64,000 nt of DNA from Petrimonas sulfuriphila (GCA_038561985.1 CP073276.1:3472001-3536000); one strand, 5' to 3'. Positions 17,432 to 27,140 are shown, counted from the first letter of the stretch. Program-made: numbers and translations. The notes: a model not told the origin generated them from the letters alone.

Positions 17432-18172
17432 CTACTTCAAATTCGATTTATTGAAAACATTCCCGGGAATACGTTGGTTGAACGAAATTTCGCTTATGGT
17501 AAACTCTGTTCCTTTTCCGTCTTTCAGCACATCCTTGTAGACCGTTTTCATTGGATACCAACGTCCTTGTATCTGCCGTATATCCGATAAAGCTATCTCC
17601 TTCAATTGCTTTCCGCTTTTGGCAAACAGTTGCATCTTGATCGGGACGAACCGTTCCTGATCGACCCATAATTTCCGGGAGTAATAATTAATATCGCTTA
17701 TCCTGGCGGTCATGTCAACCACCCAGCATTTTCTACCGTTTATTGTTTCTTCTCCGGTAACTACGGCATTATATTGCTCCTGCATTGGTGTATCGTTCAT
17801 CATATCCTCGTAAGACAAGTCGCTTCCCATAACCGACTGACGCAGCATGTGACCCGAAATCTGGATGGTGCGGTCGGTCGATGGTGAGTAAAGCCACAGT
17901 TGATTATCGAGCTTCAACATTTTGGTTCCTTTCTCCCTTGCCGGCGAGAGATATTCAGTAAAGGCCTTCTTGTCGCCTTCCATCCATGTTTTCAACGTCA
18001 TCGTACGCGTGGCGCGTGCACTGTTCACCTGCATCGAAGCCGTCATGACAGTTGTTTCTGACGACATATTGGCATCTATCTTGTCCAACAGGGAATTTCC
18101 CGAAGGGTAATTTTGTGCATACAATAAGGGGCTGAAAAAAGAGAGGAATATTACTATCGTTTTTTTGTTCAT
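17432..18172 (-). CDS. LolA-like outer-membrane lipoprotein-sorting protein
   Basis: A 246-aa periplasmic protein with a signal peptide (IVIFLSFFSPLLYAQ). The body matches the LolA-like group that accompanies non-Lol ABC or RND exporters: MEGDKKAFTEYLSPAREKGT, QLWLYSPSTDRTIQISGHML, SDLSYEDMMND and ETINGRKCWVVDMTA. Such proteins have an open barrel that binds acyl chains. It is the last gene of a minus-strand run with two FtsX-type permeases, an ATPase and an outer-membrane barrel candidate, so it may shuttle a lipid or lipoprotein handed over by that ABC system. Cargo unknown. Confidence 0.85.
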   Translation of the reverse strand: MNKKTIVIFLSFFSPLLYAQNYPSGNSLLDKIDANMSSETTVMTASMQVNSARATRTMTLKTWMEGDKKAFTEYLSPAREKGTKMLKLDNQLWLYSPSTDRTIQISGHMLRQSVMGSDLSYEDMMNDTPMQEQYNAVVTGEETINGRKCWVVDMTARISDINYYSRKLWVDQERFVPIKMQLFAKSGKQLKEIALSDIRQIQGRWYPMKTVYKDVLKDGKGTEFTISEISFNQRIPGNVFNKSNLK

Positions 18173-18303
18173 TGCTTGAATGTCTTCAGTGTTGTTAAAT
18201 CTTTTTTATCCCTGCCTCAAGGTTTCACACAGTCTTCAGGTAGCCGTTTCCGCACGACTCTCATTTTGCCCTGACTGCCCAGGTCGCCTTGGAGGCATTC
18301 CAA

Positions 18304-19575
18304 TTAATTCTGTAACTCTTTAAATAAGTTCGCCGTCTGTCGTTTATAAATCCCGACTCCCGACAACATGGCTCCAATAACCGTCGAAAAAATTCCTGGG
18401 ATAAACCCGATAAACCAGGTGAAAGGAGTTATCTGTGTTCGTAACGTGTCGGAAATCATCAACGATGAGTTATTCATCATGCTACCCACGTTGATGCCGT
18501 ATTCCTGCATCAACCACGATGCCGATAATCCCAGCATTGAGCCGAAAATAGTTCCGATAATTCCTACCAATGCGGCTTCCCCGATAAGCGACCTGTAAAT
18601 TTCCGATTTATTTTCGCCAATAGCCATCCGCAGTCCGAACTCACCGTATCTCCTCAAGCCGCTAATCAAACCGGCATTCCAAAGTACGATAGACATGGCA
18701 AAAATAAAAACCAGAATGATGAATCCGGCGATATTTTTGATAAAAGCGTAAGAGAAACCCATCAAGCCGTTGTCCGAAAGGGAAGACATCACCGGTGCGA
18801 ACTTATCTTCGTCGTTTTCATACCGTTTGTTGAAATCTGTTTTTGTTGCAACAGCTTGTCTATCGTTGTACAACTTGTTTTTAGAGAAACCGAGTAGGGT
18901 TCCCGCAGCATCCTCCATATTCAAGGCTGCCTTCACGTCGCGTATATCGGCAATCATCATTCCCCGGTCGAGTACATTTACTCCAAAATGCAACGAACCG
19001 GCCACCGTAAAATTGTACATAGCCATTTCGCCAAACATGGTGGAAGAAATCAGTGTAACCTTGTCGCCCAGACTTAGGTACAATTTTTCGAAAAGTTCAT
19101 CGCTGACCAGTATTTCTCCGGCTTTGGAAGGAAACCGTCCCTTCACCAGCAGTTTTTTGAGTTCCATACGGGTGGCTTCACCATCCGATTGCAGCAGATC
19201 GACGCCTTTTCCCATCACCGTGCCTTGCATTTTCGTATTTCCCGAACTATCAGGCACGTCCAACAACCCACCGAAATCAATCCGCTGCACCCAATCGTAT
19301 TCGGGATAGAGCCTTTCAAGGCTTTTTTCCAACGTATCAACACCCACAAGCGCCAGATCGTTGGGCAATTGCGAAAAATTATCGGCATAGGCCCTGGTTT
19401 CCACCCTTACGTGACCCTCGGAGAAATTAGCCGTTTTTTCCAGACTCTCGCCAAGCACACCGCTCAAATAAGCATGCATGAACACGGTAATCATCACCCC
19501 CAGTGTCACAACAACAACCGGCAAGAGGCTCCGGCTTCGATCCCGCATTAATCCTTTTAACAGAAACTTTAACAT
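18304..19575 (-). CDS. ABC transporter permease, FtsX/LolE-like
   Basis: A 423-aa permease of the MacB/LolCE type: one N-terminal membrane helix (LLPVVVVTLGVMITVFMHAY), a large periplasmic domain (about residues 40-270) and three C-terminal helices of the FtsX domain (IAGFIILVFIFAMSIVLWNA, GEAALVGIIGTIFGSMLG and a last helix near 390). These transporters do not move solutes through a channel; they extract lipoproteins or drive periplasmic work. It is paired with a second permease and a LolD-like ATPase upstream in the same strand. 131 nt separate it from the LolA-like gene. Confidence 0.9.
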   Translation of the reverse strand: MLKFLLKGLMRDRSRSLLPVVVVTLGVMITVFMHAYLSGVLGESLEKTANFSEGHVRVETRAYADNFSQLPNDLALVGVDTLEKSLERLYPEYDWVQRIDFGGLLDVPDSSGNTKMQGTVMGKGVDLLQSDGEATRMELKKLLVKGRFPSKAGEILVSDELFEKLYLSLGDKVTLISSTMFGEMAMYNFTVAGSLHFGVNVLDRGMMIADIRDVKAALNMEDAAGTLLGFSKNKLYNDRQAVATKTDFNKRYENDEDKFAPVMSSLSDNGLMGFSYAFIKNIAGFIILVFIFAMSIVLWNAGLISGLRRYGEFGLRMAIGENKSEIYRSLIGEAALVGIIGTIFGSMLGLSASWLMQEYGINVGSMMNNSSLMISDTLRTQITPFTWFIGFIPGIFSTVIGAMLSGVGIYKRQTANLFKELQN

Positions 19576-19671
19576 AGTTTTTTTATTAGATGCCAGGTAT
19601 CAGACCGCTTCGCTGACAGAAGTCTAATGGCTAATTTTCTGAAACCTGATGCCTGACATCGGATGTTTACT

Positions 19672-20847
19672 TTATTGTATTTTCCCCTTGATGGCATCGG
19701 TCGGATTCATTTTTACAATTTTCCGGGCAGGGAGATAGCTTACCCATGCCGTGATTAAAATAATAAACAGGATGGTTCCGATAATAAGTTTAGGGGGAAA
19801 TGCCGGATAAATCTTGTCGGCTATGGCAACCCCGAAATCACTTGTGCCGGATGGCATCGGGATACCGTTTACAGCAAAATAAAGAAACATGGGAACGCCG
19901 TAAACAGCACCGAGAGCGATGGCAAGGATAGCATTCATGGTCCCTTCGAGCGTAAACAAACCCATCACTTCTTTTTTAGTCATTCCGAGGGCCACAAAGG
20001 TGCCGATCTCGCGCTGGCGATAGAAGATGGAAAGCGTTTGTGTATCGAAAACAGCCAACAAAGCCAACAACAGGAAGATCACGTAAAAAACGCTTTGTCC
20101 AACGGTTTTTGATCGCAAGGTCTCCCTCAGCGGTCGAGTGAGTTCATCTACGTCCTTGAAATTCCAGCCGTCAACCGGCACGACGCTCACCTCTTTCGAT
20201 TTAACAAGAAGGCTAACTTTACCAGAATTCAGCGTTATCTTCTGCAATATGTCAAGCGGAAGCCAGATCTGCCCGGCATCTACCGTCGGAACAAATGTTC
20301 TGAATACGCCGGCAATGCGAATATCCCGCGCTTCGAAAGTACCGTTGGCATCGCGCCACCGTAGCGTTACAATATCGTTTTCCGTCAGTCCAGACTGGTG
20401 TGCCATATTCGATCCGATAATTGCCGGGATATCGGCGCTGTCAGTCGGGTTCATCAACAACGACGTGGGAAGCTCCAGCAATTGTTGTCCGGAGCGGATG
20501 CCTTTCATCAACACCGGCATGCTCCGGCCCGACGGATAAATAGTGCCGGCAACTATCAGAACAGGCTCAACTTGTCCGGTTTCGTATTGGTTGACAAGCT
20601 GTTTCGGGATAATCGACACAGCGCTGTCCAGTGTAAAGGGATCAAACGGGTCGTAATTCGCATTCCAATACTGCCCGTCGGCAATTTCCCATTTTACGGT
20701 ATCGGACATAGCCTGCCTATCCCAGCCCTGCAAAATCGCCTGCATAAAAATGATCAACACGAACGCAATCGACAGCACAAAAACGTTCAGCCACGTTTTC
20801 AGCCCGTTGCCAATGAGGTTTCGGAAGACTAGTTTCAATATTTTCAT
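19672..20847 (-). CDS. ABC transporter permease, FtsX/LolC-like
   Basis: A 391-aa second permease with the same layout: N-terminal helix (WLNVFVLSIAFVLIIFMQAI), a periplasmic domain and three C-terminal helices with an FtsX core (FYRQREIGTFVALGMTKKEV). Two different permeases with one ATPase recall the LolC/LolE/LolD arrangement. It starts 12 nt after the ATPase. The MKILKLVFRNLIGNGLKTWL start is typical. Confidence 0.9.
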   Translation of the reverse strand: MKILKLVFRNLIGNGLKTWLNVFVLSIAFVLIIFMQAILQGWDRQAMSDTVKWEIADGQYWNANYDPFDPFTLDSAVSIIPKQLVNQYETGQVEPVLIVAGTIYPSGRSMPVLMKGIRSGQQLLELPTSLLMNPTDSADIPAIIGSNMAHQSGLTENDIVTLRWRDANGTFEARDIRIAGVFRTFVPTVDAGQIWLPLDILQKITLNSGKVSLLVKSKEVSVVPVDGWNFKDVDELTRPLRETLRSKTVGQSVFYVIFLLLALLAVFDTQTLSIFYRQREIGTFVALGMTKKEVMGLFTLEGTMNAILAIALGAVYGVPMFLYFAVNGIPMPSGTSDFGVAIADKIYPAFPPKLIIGTILFIILITAWVSYLPARKIVKMNPTDAIKGKIQ

Positions 20848-20859
20848 ACCTCACTTTTC

Positions 20860-21630
20860 TTATTGTAACTCCGACTTTTGCCTGCTGATATCTTTTACAA
20901 TACGGCCATCTTCCAAATGTACGATTCGCTTCAGGTAGCTGATCACTTTTTCATCGTGCGTGGCAAAAATGAAACAGGTTTTCAGTTCTTCGTTCAGTTT
21001 CACCATGGTTTTCAGAATGCGGTGCGAATTGTCAGCATCCAGATTAGCAGTCGGTTCGTCAGCCAATACCAGTTTCGGACGTTTTACCATCGCCCTTGCA
21101 ATCGCCACCCGTTGACACTCCCCTCCCGATAATTGAGGCGGTCGGGAATTTATTTTCGAAGTCAATCCCAGCCATTCCAACGTCTCCATCACCCGTTTTT
21201 TGCGTTCCCCATAAGATAGGTTAAGCAACAACAACGGAAACTCCACATTTTCAAAAACCGTGTAAACAGGTAGCAAGTTGAAACTTTGAAAGATAAAACC
21301 CATTTCCTCCTTCCTCAGCTGTGCAGCTTGCCTGGGAGTAAGGTTCCCTGCGTTCCTGTCCAACACGTTTACCCGACCTTCAGACGGTTTATCGAGTGTT
21401 CCAATAATGTTCAAAAACGTAGTTTTCCCCGAACCGCTTGGCCCAACCAGGCCCATAAACTCACCTTCCGATACGGTTAAGTCAATACCCTTCAACGCCG
21501 TAAAGAATCCTGAAAAGCCTATCGGAAACCTCTTAACCAGTCCGTTAACATCAACAATCAAGTTGTTTTTGCTGTCCATAAATTTAGTGCTTTTATCTTT
21601 ATCGAAGTTTTTCACCGTAAGAAACCGCAT
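20860..21630 (-). CDS. ABC transporter ATP-binding protein, LolD/MacB-like
   Basis: An ATPase of 256 aa if the ATG at 21630 is used; an internal ATG at 21579 gives 239 aa and a more usual N-terminus (MDSKNNLIVDVNGLVKRFPI). It has Walker A GPSGSGKTT, a Q-loop in EEMGFIFQSFNLLPV, the signature LSGGECQRVAIARAMVKRP, Walker B LVLADEPTANLD and an H-loop in FATHDEK. These are hallmarks of the LolD/MacB/FtsE branch. It powers the two FtsX-type permeases that follow. Confidence 0.93.
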   Translation of the reverse strand: MRFLTVKNFDKDKSTKFMDSKNNLIVDVNGLVKRFPIGFSGFFTALKGIDLTVSEGEFMGLVGPSGSGKTTFLNIIGTLDKPSEGRVNVLDRNAGNLTPRQAAQLRKEEMGFIFQSFNLLPVYTVFENVEFPLLLLNLSYGERKKRVMETLEWLGLTSKINSRPPQLSGGECQRVAIARAMVKRPKLVLADEPTANLDADNSHRILKTMVKLNEELKTCFIFATHDEKVISYLKRIVHLEDGRIVKDISRQKSELQ

Positions 21631-21647
21631 GTTGCGTCTTACAGTTT

Positions 21648-22829
21648 CTAAAAATTATAACTCGCCATTAATTGGATGCCTTTTCCCATAAACAGATTCT
21701 TGCCCCCTGCCTGCCCGCCCAACGGCAAGTTTATCTCAGGATTCCAAAAGCCCATCAGATAAAAACTCCATTTATCGTATGTCCTGGCCCAGCTGATATA
21801 GTTCAACCACATATTCAAATCGTTACCGACATAGAAAAACATTGCCGTCAGGTTATCCAGAACCGAGACCGGATACGAGAGCATTTCTCCAATCACGTTC
21901 AAGTTCATACCTTTTCGCATAAATCCATCTCCGGTATGGTAACGAAAATACTCCACCGTTAACCCCAATCCGTTTCCTAACGGGAAAGTGTAATCCATCC
22001 CTACGTTTATGGCATCCTGATGGAGTGCCATCTTGTAATTATTCTTCTGCAACCGGGTAAAACTGGTTTCAAACCACAAGCCAACCCCCACGTCCCACCG
22101 CCCATCCAGTCCGAGACGGTTTTCGTCCAGCAGCGTATTCTCCGGAACATCCGGCAACAAATGGTGCACATCTGTTTTTCGATGATGAGTACTTACGCCC
22201 ATTTCACCGGCGAAAGCCGGGAACTCAAATCGCCCACCAATTTCGGGACGACGGCGGGCACTACCGATTAACTCCCAACCTTTTGGCCGTTTGTTTCCAA
22301 GTAGCGACCAAAGCCAGACGGAAGCATTGTTTTCGAAAAAATACTTGCCCAGAATGCCGTACACGCCGTCTGTCAGTTGCAACGGGTCACGTACATCCAT
22401 AGCGTCGAACCACATCAGCGGACGAAACATGCGGGCTGTACCGAAATTGATTTTTTGCAAACCGCCGCGCAGCTCCCAGTTTTTGCCCGAATAGCGTAAC
22501 CAAACCCGGTAAGGTTTTAGTTTTCCTTCCTTATTGATATAATCCCACCCTGTAAAATTTAACAGCCCATAGAGGTGGACAGATGCTTCAGCATCGAGTT
22601 TTGAATTTTCTCCCCAACTAAAGTTTCCGAGCAATACAGGCAAAAAACGGCAACCAGGCTGCCAATTCACCGAATTGGAGAGTTGCGTTGTTTCCCATCC
22701 GGTTATCTGTCCGTTTAAAACAAAATGAATTCTGTGCAAACCATCGTCAGAAACGGAACCGGCACTATCCGACGGTTCTTGTGCGTGTAAAGGAAAAACA
22801 GCAATGAACAACAGGGTTATAAACGACAT
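21648..22829 (-). CDS. Putative outer-membrane beta-barrel protein of the LolCDE-like operon
   Basis: A 393-aa protein with a signal peptide (ITLLFIAVFPLHAQ). The rest is rich in alternating aromatic/polar strands (ELRGGLQKINFGTARMFRPL, GLGLTVEYFRYHTGDGF, YDKWSFYLMGFWNPEIN) and ends in Phe (MASYNF), as outer-membrane barrels do. I do not recognise a named family. It is encoded 7 nt after the acyl-CoA synthetase and 17 nt before the ATPase, so it is probably the outer-membrane partner, or the client, of the ABC and LolA-like proteins. Function unknown. Confidence 0.75.
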   Translation of the reverse strand: MSFITLLFIAVFPLHAQEPSDSAGSVSDDGLHRIHFVLNGQITGWETTQLSNSVNWQPGCRFLPVLLGNFSWGENSKLDAEASVHLYGLLNFTGWDYINKEGKLKPYRVWLRYSGKNWELRGGLQKINFGTARMFRPLMWFDAMDVRDPLQLTDGVYGILGKYFFENNASVWLWSLLGNKRPKGWELIGSARRRPEIGGRFEFPAFAGEMGVSTHHRKTDVHHLLPDVPENTLLDENRLGLDGRWDVGVGLWFETSFTRLQKNNYKMALHQDAINVGMDYTFPLGNGLGLTVEYFRYHTGDGFMRKGMNLNVIGEMLSYPVSVLDNLTAMFFYVGNDLNMWLNYISWARTYDKWSFYLMGFWNPEINLPLGGQAGGKNLFMGKGIQLMASYNF

Positions 22830-22835
22830 TTTCCG

Positions 22836-24881
22836 TCACATTTTGATCACCACATCTACGGCCGAAAGATGATGTCCTCGCCCCATAAGCGGATTCAAGT
22901 CCATTTCTTCAATCTCAGGAACAAGTACTAGAAGGTCAGATACTTTACATATCACTTCGGCAAAAACTTCTTCGCTTATGCCCTCTTTTCCGCGGGCACC
23001 CTGGATCAACTTATATGACTTCAGCGAACGGATCATCCGCAACGCTTCCGTCCGTGTGACGGGTGCCAACGTATACTGGATATCTTTAAGGATTTCAACA
23101 AAAATCCCCCCTAAGCCACACGTAATGATATGGCCGAATCCCGGCTCTTTTTTCACACCGATAAGTACTTCCAGTCCCCGTTCCATCTGGCAAACTTCTA
23201 CCCCGGCAGCGTTTTTTATTCCGATCAACCGTTTGAAATTTTCTCTAACGGCCTCCAGGGTTACCACATCCAGCACAACGCCCCCTACATCTGATTTATG
23301 CGCAGGACCCACCACTTTCATCACCAACGGAAAACCTAATTCCTGCGCCGCATTTATTGCTTCTTCCTCCGTTGAAATGAATTTATTTCTAGGACGGCTC
23401 ACACCCATTAGATCCAACAACTCAAATCCCACATGGCTATCTATCAGCCCTTTTCTGTCTTTTAATAAAGCTTTAATTTTCTTTTCATTTTTTAGCTTTC
23501 CTGTCTCTTTCTCCTCAACAGGCGCAACATACCGGCTTTCGTTCAGCAGCGCATTACCCAACACAAATTCATCTTCGAAGAATACTCCGCCTTCATCTAC
23601 AAATTGATCCATCTCTTCCTTAGCGTTAAGGATAGATGGCAGTATGGTATATATGGGTTTAAGGCAGCTGTTCTGTTGTTCACGGATTACCCGGTAAGTG
23701 TCAATGTTGGAGAACAATCCCGGACTACCAAAAATAACCACAATTCCATCAATGCTTTCCAACCTGTCACAAAAACGGATGCATTTTTCCAATTGTTCGG
23801 CTGTCCCCGTAGCGAGAATATCTATTGGATTGGCAGTAGAGGCACCTTCGAACAGTTCGTCACGCAAATTCCTCATCAGCTCGTCGGATAAGCGGGGCAC
23901 CTTCATCCCGCCGGTAGAGAGAACATCCGTTAGCATAACCCCGGGGCCTCCGGCATGTGTGATAATGGCTATACGTTTCCCGGTTAGTTTGGGATGTTGG
24001 AGCACAGCCCCCATGGCCGTCAGTTCACCACGGCTGTTGCATCGGACAATGCCTGCTTTCCGGAACAACGCATCAACTGCCATATCCGAATTCAGCATAG
24101 CACCCGTGTGGGAGGCAGCAGCACGGCCTCCGGCATCGGATATTCCTGATTTTACAGCAGCCAGACGACAACCCTTGCCAATAAGTTCCCGCGCATTTTT
24201 TAATAGGAGTTGTGGTTTTTTAATGCTTTCGATGTACATCAAGATTGTTTGGGGCGACTTCCCTTCCTCATACGTTTCATTCAGGTATTCCACCACATCT
24301 TCTACGCAGGTTTGAACTGCATTTCCTACCGAGAATACGGAAGAAAAAGTAAGCCCTTTGCTCAATGCCGATTCCAGGATAAATACACAAGTAGCTCCTG
24401 AGCTGGAAACAAGTGCTGTGCCTCCCCACTCCATTTTCGGTACGGGAGAGACGAAAACCGACTGATGATATGGATTCATAACCCCGATGCAGTTGGGGCC
24501 AATCAGCGTTGCCTGATGCTTGTCCGCCAGGAGCGCCATCTCTTTCTCCATTTTTTTACCTATCGGTCCCATTTCGGAAAATCCGGCAGAGAGCACAACG
24601 ACAGCTTTGGTATTTTTCTCTTCAAGAAGGCTTTTTATAACCGGGACACACAGGTTGGCCGGAATAGCCAGGATGGCCAGATCGATCTGTGGCAGTTCCG
24701 ATACATTCCTGAAGGTTTGCACCCCCTGAATGTTTTCGTGCTTTGGGTTTACAGCATAGAGGCCTCCTTCAAACGTTCCGTTTTTCACGTTATAAAGTGC
24801 TTTTCCGCCGGGTTTTTCGATGTTCTCCGAAGCACCGATCACGGCAATGCTTTTCGGGTTTATCAGTTGGAGCGTTATCAT
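22836..24881 (-). CDS. Acetate/acyl-CoA ligase (ADP-forming), fused alpha-beta subunits
   Basis: A 681-aa fusion. The N-terminal CoA-binding Rossmann part (INPKSIAVIGASENIEKPGG) and ligase-CoA part contain the catalytic-His region AAASHTGAMLNSD. The C-terminal ATP-grasp part (EAINAAQELGFPLVMKVVGP, HKSDVGGVVLDV) completes the enzyme. It converts acyl-CoA, ADP and phosphate to the acid, CoA and ATP, giving energy in peptide and sugar fermentation. I chose the ATG at 24881 rather than an in-frame TTG at 24899. It is first in the run with the barrel and ABC genes; a functional link to them is not obvious. Confidence 0.93.
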   Translation of the reverse strand: MITLQLINPKSIAVIGASENIEKPGGKALYNVKNGTFEGGLYAVNPKHENIQGVQTFRNVSELPQIDLAILAIPANLCVPVIKSLLEEKNTKAVVVLSAGFSEMGPIGKKMEKEMALLADKHQATLIGPNCIGVMNPYHQSVFVSPVPKMEWGGTALVSSSGATCVFILESALSKGLTFSSVFSVGNAVQTCVEDVVEYLNETYEEGKSPQTILMYIESIKKPQLLLKNARELIGKGCRLAAVKSGISDAGGRAAASHTGAMLNSDMAVDALFRKAGIVRCNSRGELTAMGAVLQHPKLTGKRIAIITHAGGPGVMLTDVLSTGGMKVPRLSDELMRNLRDELFEGASTANPIDILATGTAEQLEKCIRFCDRLESIDGIVVIFGSPGLFSNIDTYRVIREQQNSCLKPIYTILPSILNAKEEMDQFVDEGGVFFEDEFVLGNALLNESRYVAPVEEKETGKLKNEKKIKALLKDRKGLIDSHVGFELLDLMGVSRPRNKFISTEEEAINAAQELGFPLVMKVVGPAHKSDVGGVVLDVVTLEAVRENFKRLIGIKNAAGVEVCQMERGLEVLIGVKKEPGFGHIITCGLGGIFVEILKDIQYTLAPVTRTEALRMIRSLKSYKLIQGARGKEGISEEVFAEVICKVSDLLVLVPEIEEMDLNPLMGRGHHLSAVDVVIKM

Positions 24882-24945
24882 ATATAATTCAGAATTCAAC
24901 CGTTAGAGGCCAGAAAACGACAGATAAAGTATCATTTCGAAAGTC

Positions 24946-24953
24946 CAAAGTTA
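24946..24953 (-). promoter_or_regulatory. Putative -7 element for the acyl-CoA ligase operon
   Basis: Minus strand TAACTTTG (TAnnTTTG consensus), 65 nt before the ATG at 24881. No clear -33 at 19 nt. Confidence 0.45.
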
Positions 24954-24989
24954 CAATTTTCCAACAAAAAACGTAATTTTTACGTATAA

Positions 24990-25016
24990 TTTGTGAAGTT
25001 AAATTTATTATCTTTG
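24990..25016 (+). promoter_or_regulatory. Putative promoter for dipeptidyl peptidase III
   Basis: TATCTTTG at 25009-25016 is an exact -7 consensus, 30 nt before the ATG. The nearest TTTG (24990-24993) lies only 15 nt upstream, shorter than the usual 19. Confidence 0.5.
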
Positions 25017-25046
25017 CATCCAAACTAAACAAATCTATAATAAAAA

Positions 25047-27113
25047 ATGAAAAAAGTTTTTTTTATGCTATCAACCCTTTTTCTGTTGGCTGCCTGCACA
25101 GGCAACAAATCAGAAACCTCGCAGGTATCTGCTGAACCGGATCTGCCGGATTCCACTTTCCAGTATAAAGTTGACCGGTTCGCCGATGTGGAAATACTCC
25201 GTTATTATGTCCCGGGATTTAAGACTTTGCCTTTAGCGCAAAAAGAATTAATCTATTACCTGTCTCAAGCAGCTCTTGAAGGACGCGATATCCTATTCGA
25301 CCAGCATAACCGGTACAACCTGACTATTCGTAGGGTATGCGAAGGCGTTTATGAAAATTACATGGGCGACAAATCTTCGGAGGACTGGAAGAACTTCGAA
25401 ACTTACCTGAAACAGATTTGGATGGCAAACGGCATCCATCACCACTATTCCGAAGATAAAATCCTGCCGAAATTTTCGCAGGACTATTTCGTGTCGATCG
25501 TCAAAGGGGTGGACCCCGGCCGTATGCCTTTCCGCGACGGAATGGCAGCCGATTTGACATTGAAGGAAATCCTTCCGGTGATGTTCGACGCCAACGTGAT
25601 GCCTAAGAGAATGAACCAGTCTGCCGGAGCCGATATTGTAGCAACATCGGCAGTGAACTTCTACGAAGGGGTGACCCAAAAAGAGGTAGAAGATTTCTAC
25701 AACACAATGAAAGATCCGAACAACCTCACGCCGGTTTCCTACGGATTAAACAGCAAGGTTGTGAAAAAAGACGGTGTTGTATCCGAACAAGTGTGGAAGT
25801 TGGGTGGAATGTATGACAAAGCCATTGAGCGCATTATCGGATGGCTGGAAAAAGCAGCCGGTGTCGCTGAAAATGAGCAGCAGAAAGAAGTCATCAACAC
25901 GTTGATTTCCTATTACAGGTCGGGTGATCTGAAAACATTCGACGATTACTCGGTTAAATGGGTAACCGATACCGCTTCGCGCGTAGATTTTGTCAACGGT
26001 TTTATAGAGACCTATACCGATCCGCTGGGAATGAAAGCAACCTGGGAATCCATGGTGAACTTCAAAAGCGAAGAAGCGTCCAAACGTACGCAACTTATCA
26101 GCGATAACGCACAGTGGTTTGAGACCCACTCACCCATTGACGACAAATTTAAAAAAGAAGAGGTAAAAGGCGTATCGGCAAAAGTAATCACGGCAGCCAT
26201 CCTGGGAGGAGACTGCTATCCGGCAACCCCCATTGGAATAAATCTTCCCAACGCCAACTGGATTCGCCGCGACCACGGATCAAAATCAGTGACTATCGAC
26301 AACATTACATCGGCTTACGACAATGCGGCTCAGGGAAGCGGGTTCAACGAGGAGTTCATGTGGAGTGATGCCGAACGTGAACTGTCGAAAAAATACGGTT
26401 CGTTAACCGATAACCTGCACACCGACTTGCACGAATGCCTTGGACACGGATCGGGCAAACTACTTCCCGGTATTGACGGCGATGCACTGAAAGCCTATGG
26501 ATCTCCTTTGGAGGAGGCCAGAGCTGATCTGTTCGCTTTGTATTACCTGGGCGACGCAAAAATGGTGGAACTGGAGCTTCTTCCCGATGCGGAGGCATAC
26601 AAAGCCGAGTATTACAAGTACATCATGAACGGTGCCATGACACAACTGACGCGCATCCAGCCCGGAAAAGACATTGAACAAGCACACATGCGCAACAGGG
26701 CCCTTATATCGAACTGGGTGATCGAAAACGGAAAAAACGAAAACGTAGTGGAGATAAAGCAGCAAGACGGCAAAACATTTGTTGTAGTAAACGATTACGC
26801 GAAACTACGCGATCTATTTGGCAAGCTGCTTTCGGAAGTGCAACGCATCAAGTCGGAAGGCGATTTCGAAGCAGGCAAAAAACTCGTGGAATCGTACGGT
26901 GTGAAAGTGAATCAGGCGTTGCACAAAGAAATCCTGGAGCGCTACGCCAGATTGGACCTGGCTCCCTACAAAGGTTTTGTAAATCCGGTTTATAAGCTAG
27001 TAACCGACGAAAGCGGCAAGGTGTCTGATGTAACGATCTCATACGATGAAAACTATGTTGATCAGCAGTTACGTTATTCGAAACAATACTCCGTACTTCC
27101 CCTGAAGAATTAA
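25047..27113 (+). CDS. Dipeptidyl peptidase III (M49), lipoprotein
   Basis: A 688-aa zinc peptidase that removes N-terminal dipeptides. The zinc site is HECLGH (residues 462-467) and EEARAD (489-494), the bacterial variant of the eukaryotic HELLGH and EECRAE motifs. The cysteine in the motif is typical of Bacteroides enzymes. It starts MKKVFFMLSTLFLLAACTGN, a lipoprotein signal with lipobox LAAC, so the enzyme should be membrane-anchored in the periplasm or at the surface, not cytosolic as in eukaryotes. A hairpin terminator follows at 27141. Its job is probably peptide digestion for amino-acid fermentation. Confidence 0.96.
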   Translation: MKKVFFMLSTLFLLAACTGNKSETSQVSAEPDLPDSTFQYKVDRFADVEILRYYVPGFKTLPLAQKELIYYLSQAALEGRDILFDQHNRYNLTIRRVCEGVYENYMGDKSSEDWKNFETYLKQIWMANGIHHHYSEDKILPKFSQDYFVSIVKGVDPGRMPFRDGMAADLTLKEILPVMFDANVMPKRMNQSAGADIVATSAVNFYEGVTQKEVEDFYNTMKDPNNLTPVSYGLNSKVVKKDGVVSEQVWKLGGMYDKAIERIIGWLEKAAGVAENEQQKEVINTLISYYRSGDLKTFDDYSVKWVTDTASRVDFVNGFIETYTDPLGMKATWESMVNFKSEEASKRTQLISDNAQWFETHSPIDDKFKKEEVKGVSAKVITAAILGGDCYPATPIGINLPNANWIRRDHGSKSVTIDNITSAYDNAAQGSGFNEEFMWSDAERELSKKYGSLTDNLHTDLHECLGHGSGKLLPGIDGDALKAYGSPLEEARADLFALYYLGDAKMVELELLPDAEAYKAEYYKYIMNGAMTQLTRIQPGKDIEQAHMRNRALISNWVIENGKNENVVEIKQQDGKTFVVVNDYAKLRDLFGKLLSEVQRIKSEGDFEAGKKLVESYGVKVNQALHKEILERYARLDLAPYKGFVNPVYKLVTDESGKVSDVTISYDENYVDQQLRYSKQYSVLPLKN

Positions 27114-27140
27114 AGGAGTCTCGCGTTACAAGAGTTAAAA

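Noticed and set aside
19583-19665. Possible decayed intergenic repeat between the two permease genes (GCCAGG/GCCTGA-like words)
   Set aside because: The words do not form a consistent inverted or direct repeat by eye; not enough to call.
22836-24881. Reading the 681-aa gene as a protein lysine acetyltransferase (Pat-like, GNAT-fused)
   Set aside because: No GNAT domain is present; the alpha and ATP-grasp beta parts fill the protein, as in ADP-forming acyl-CoA ligases.
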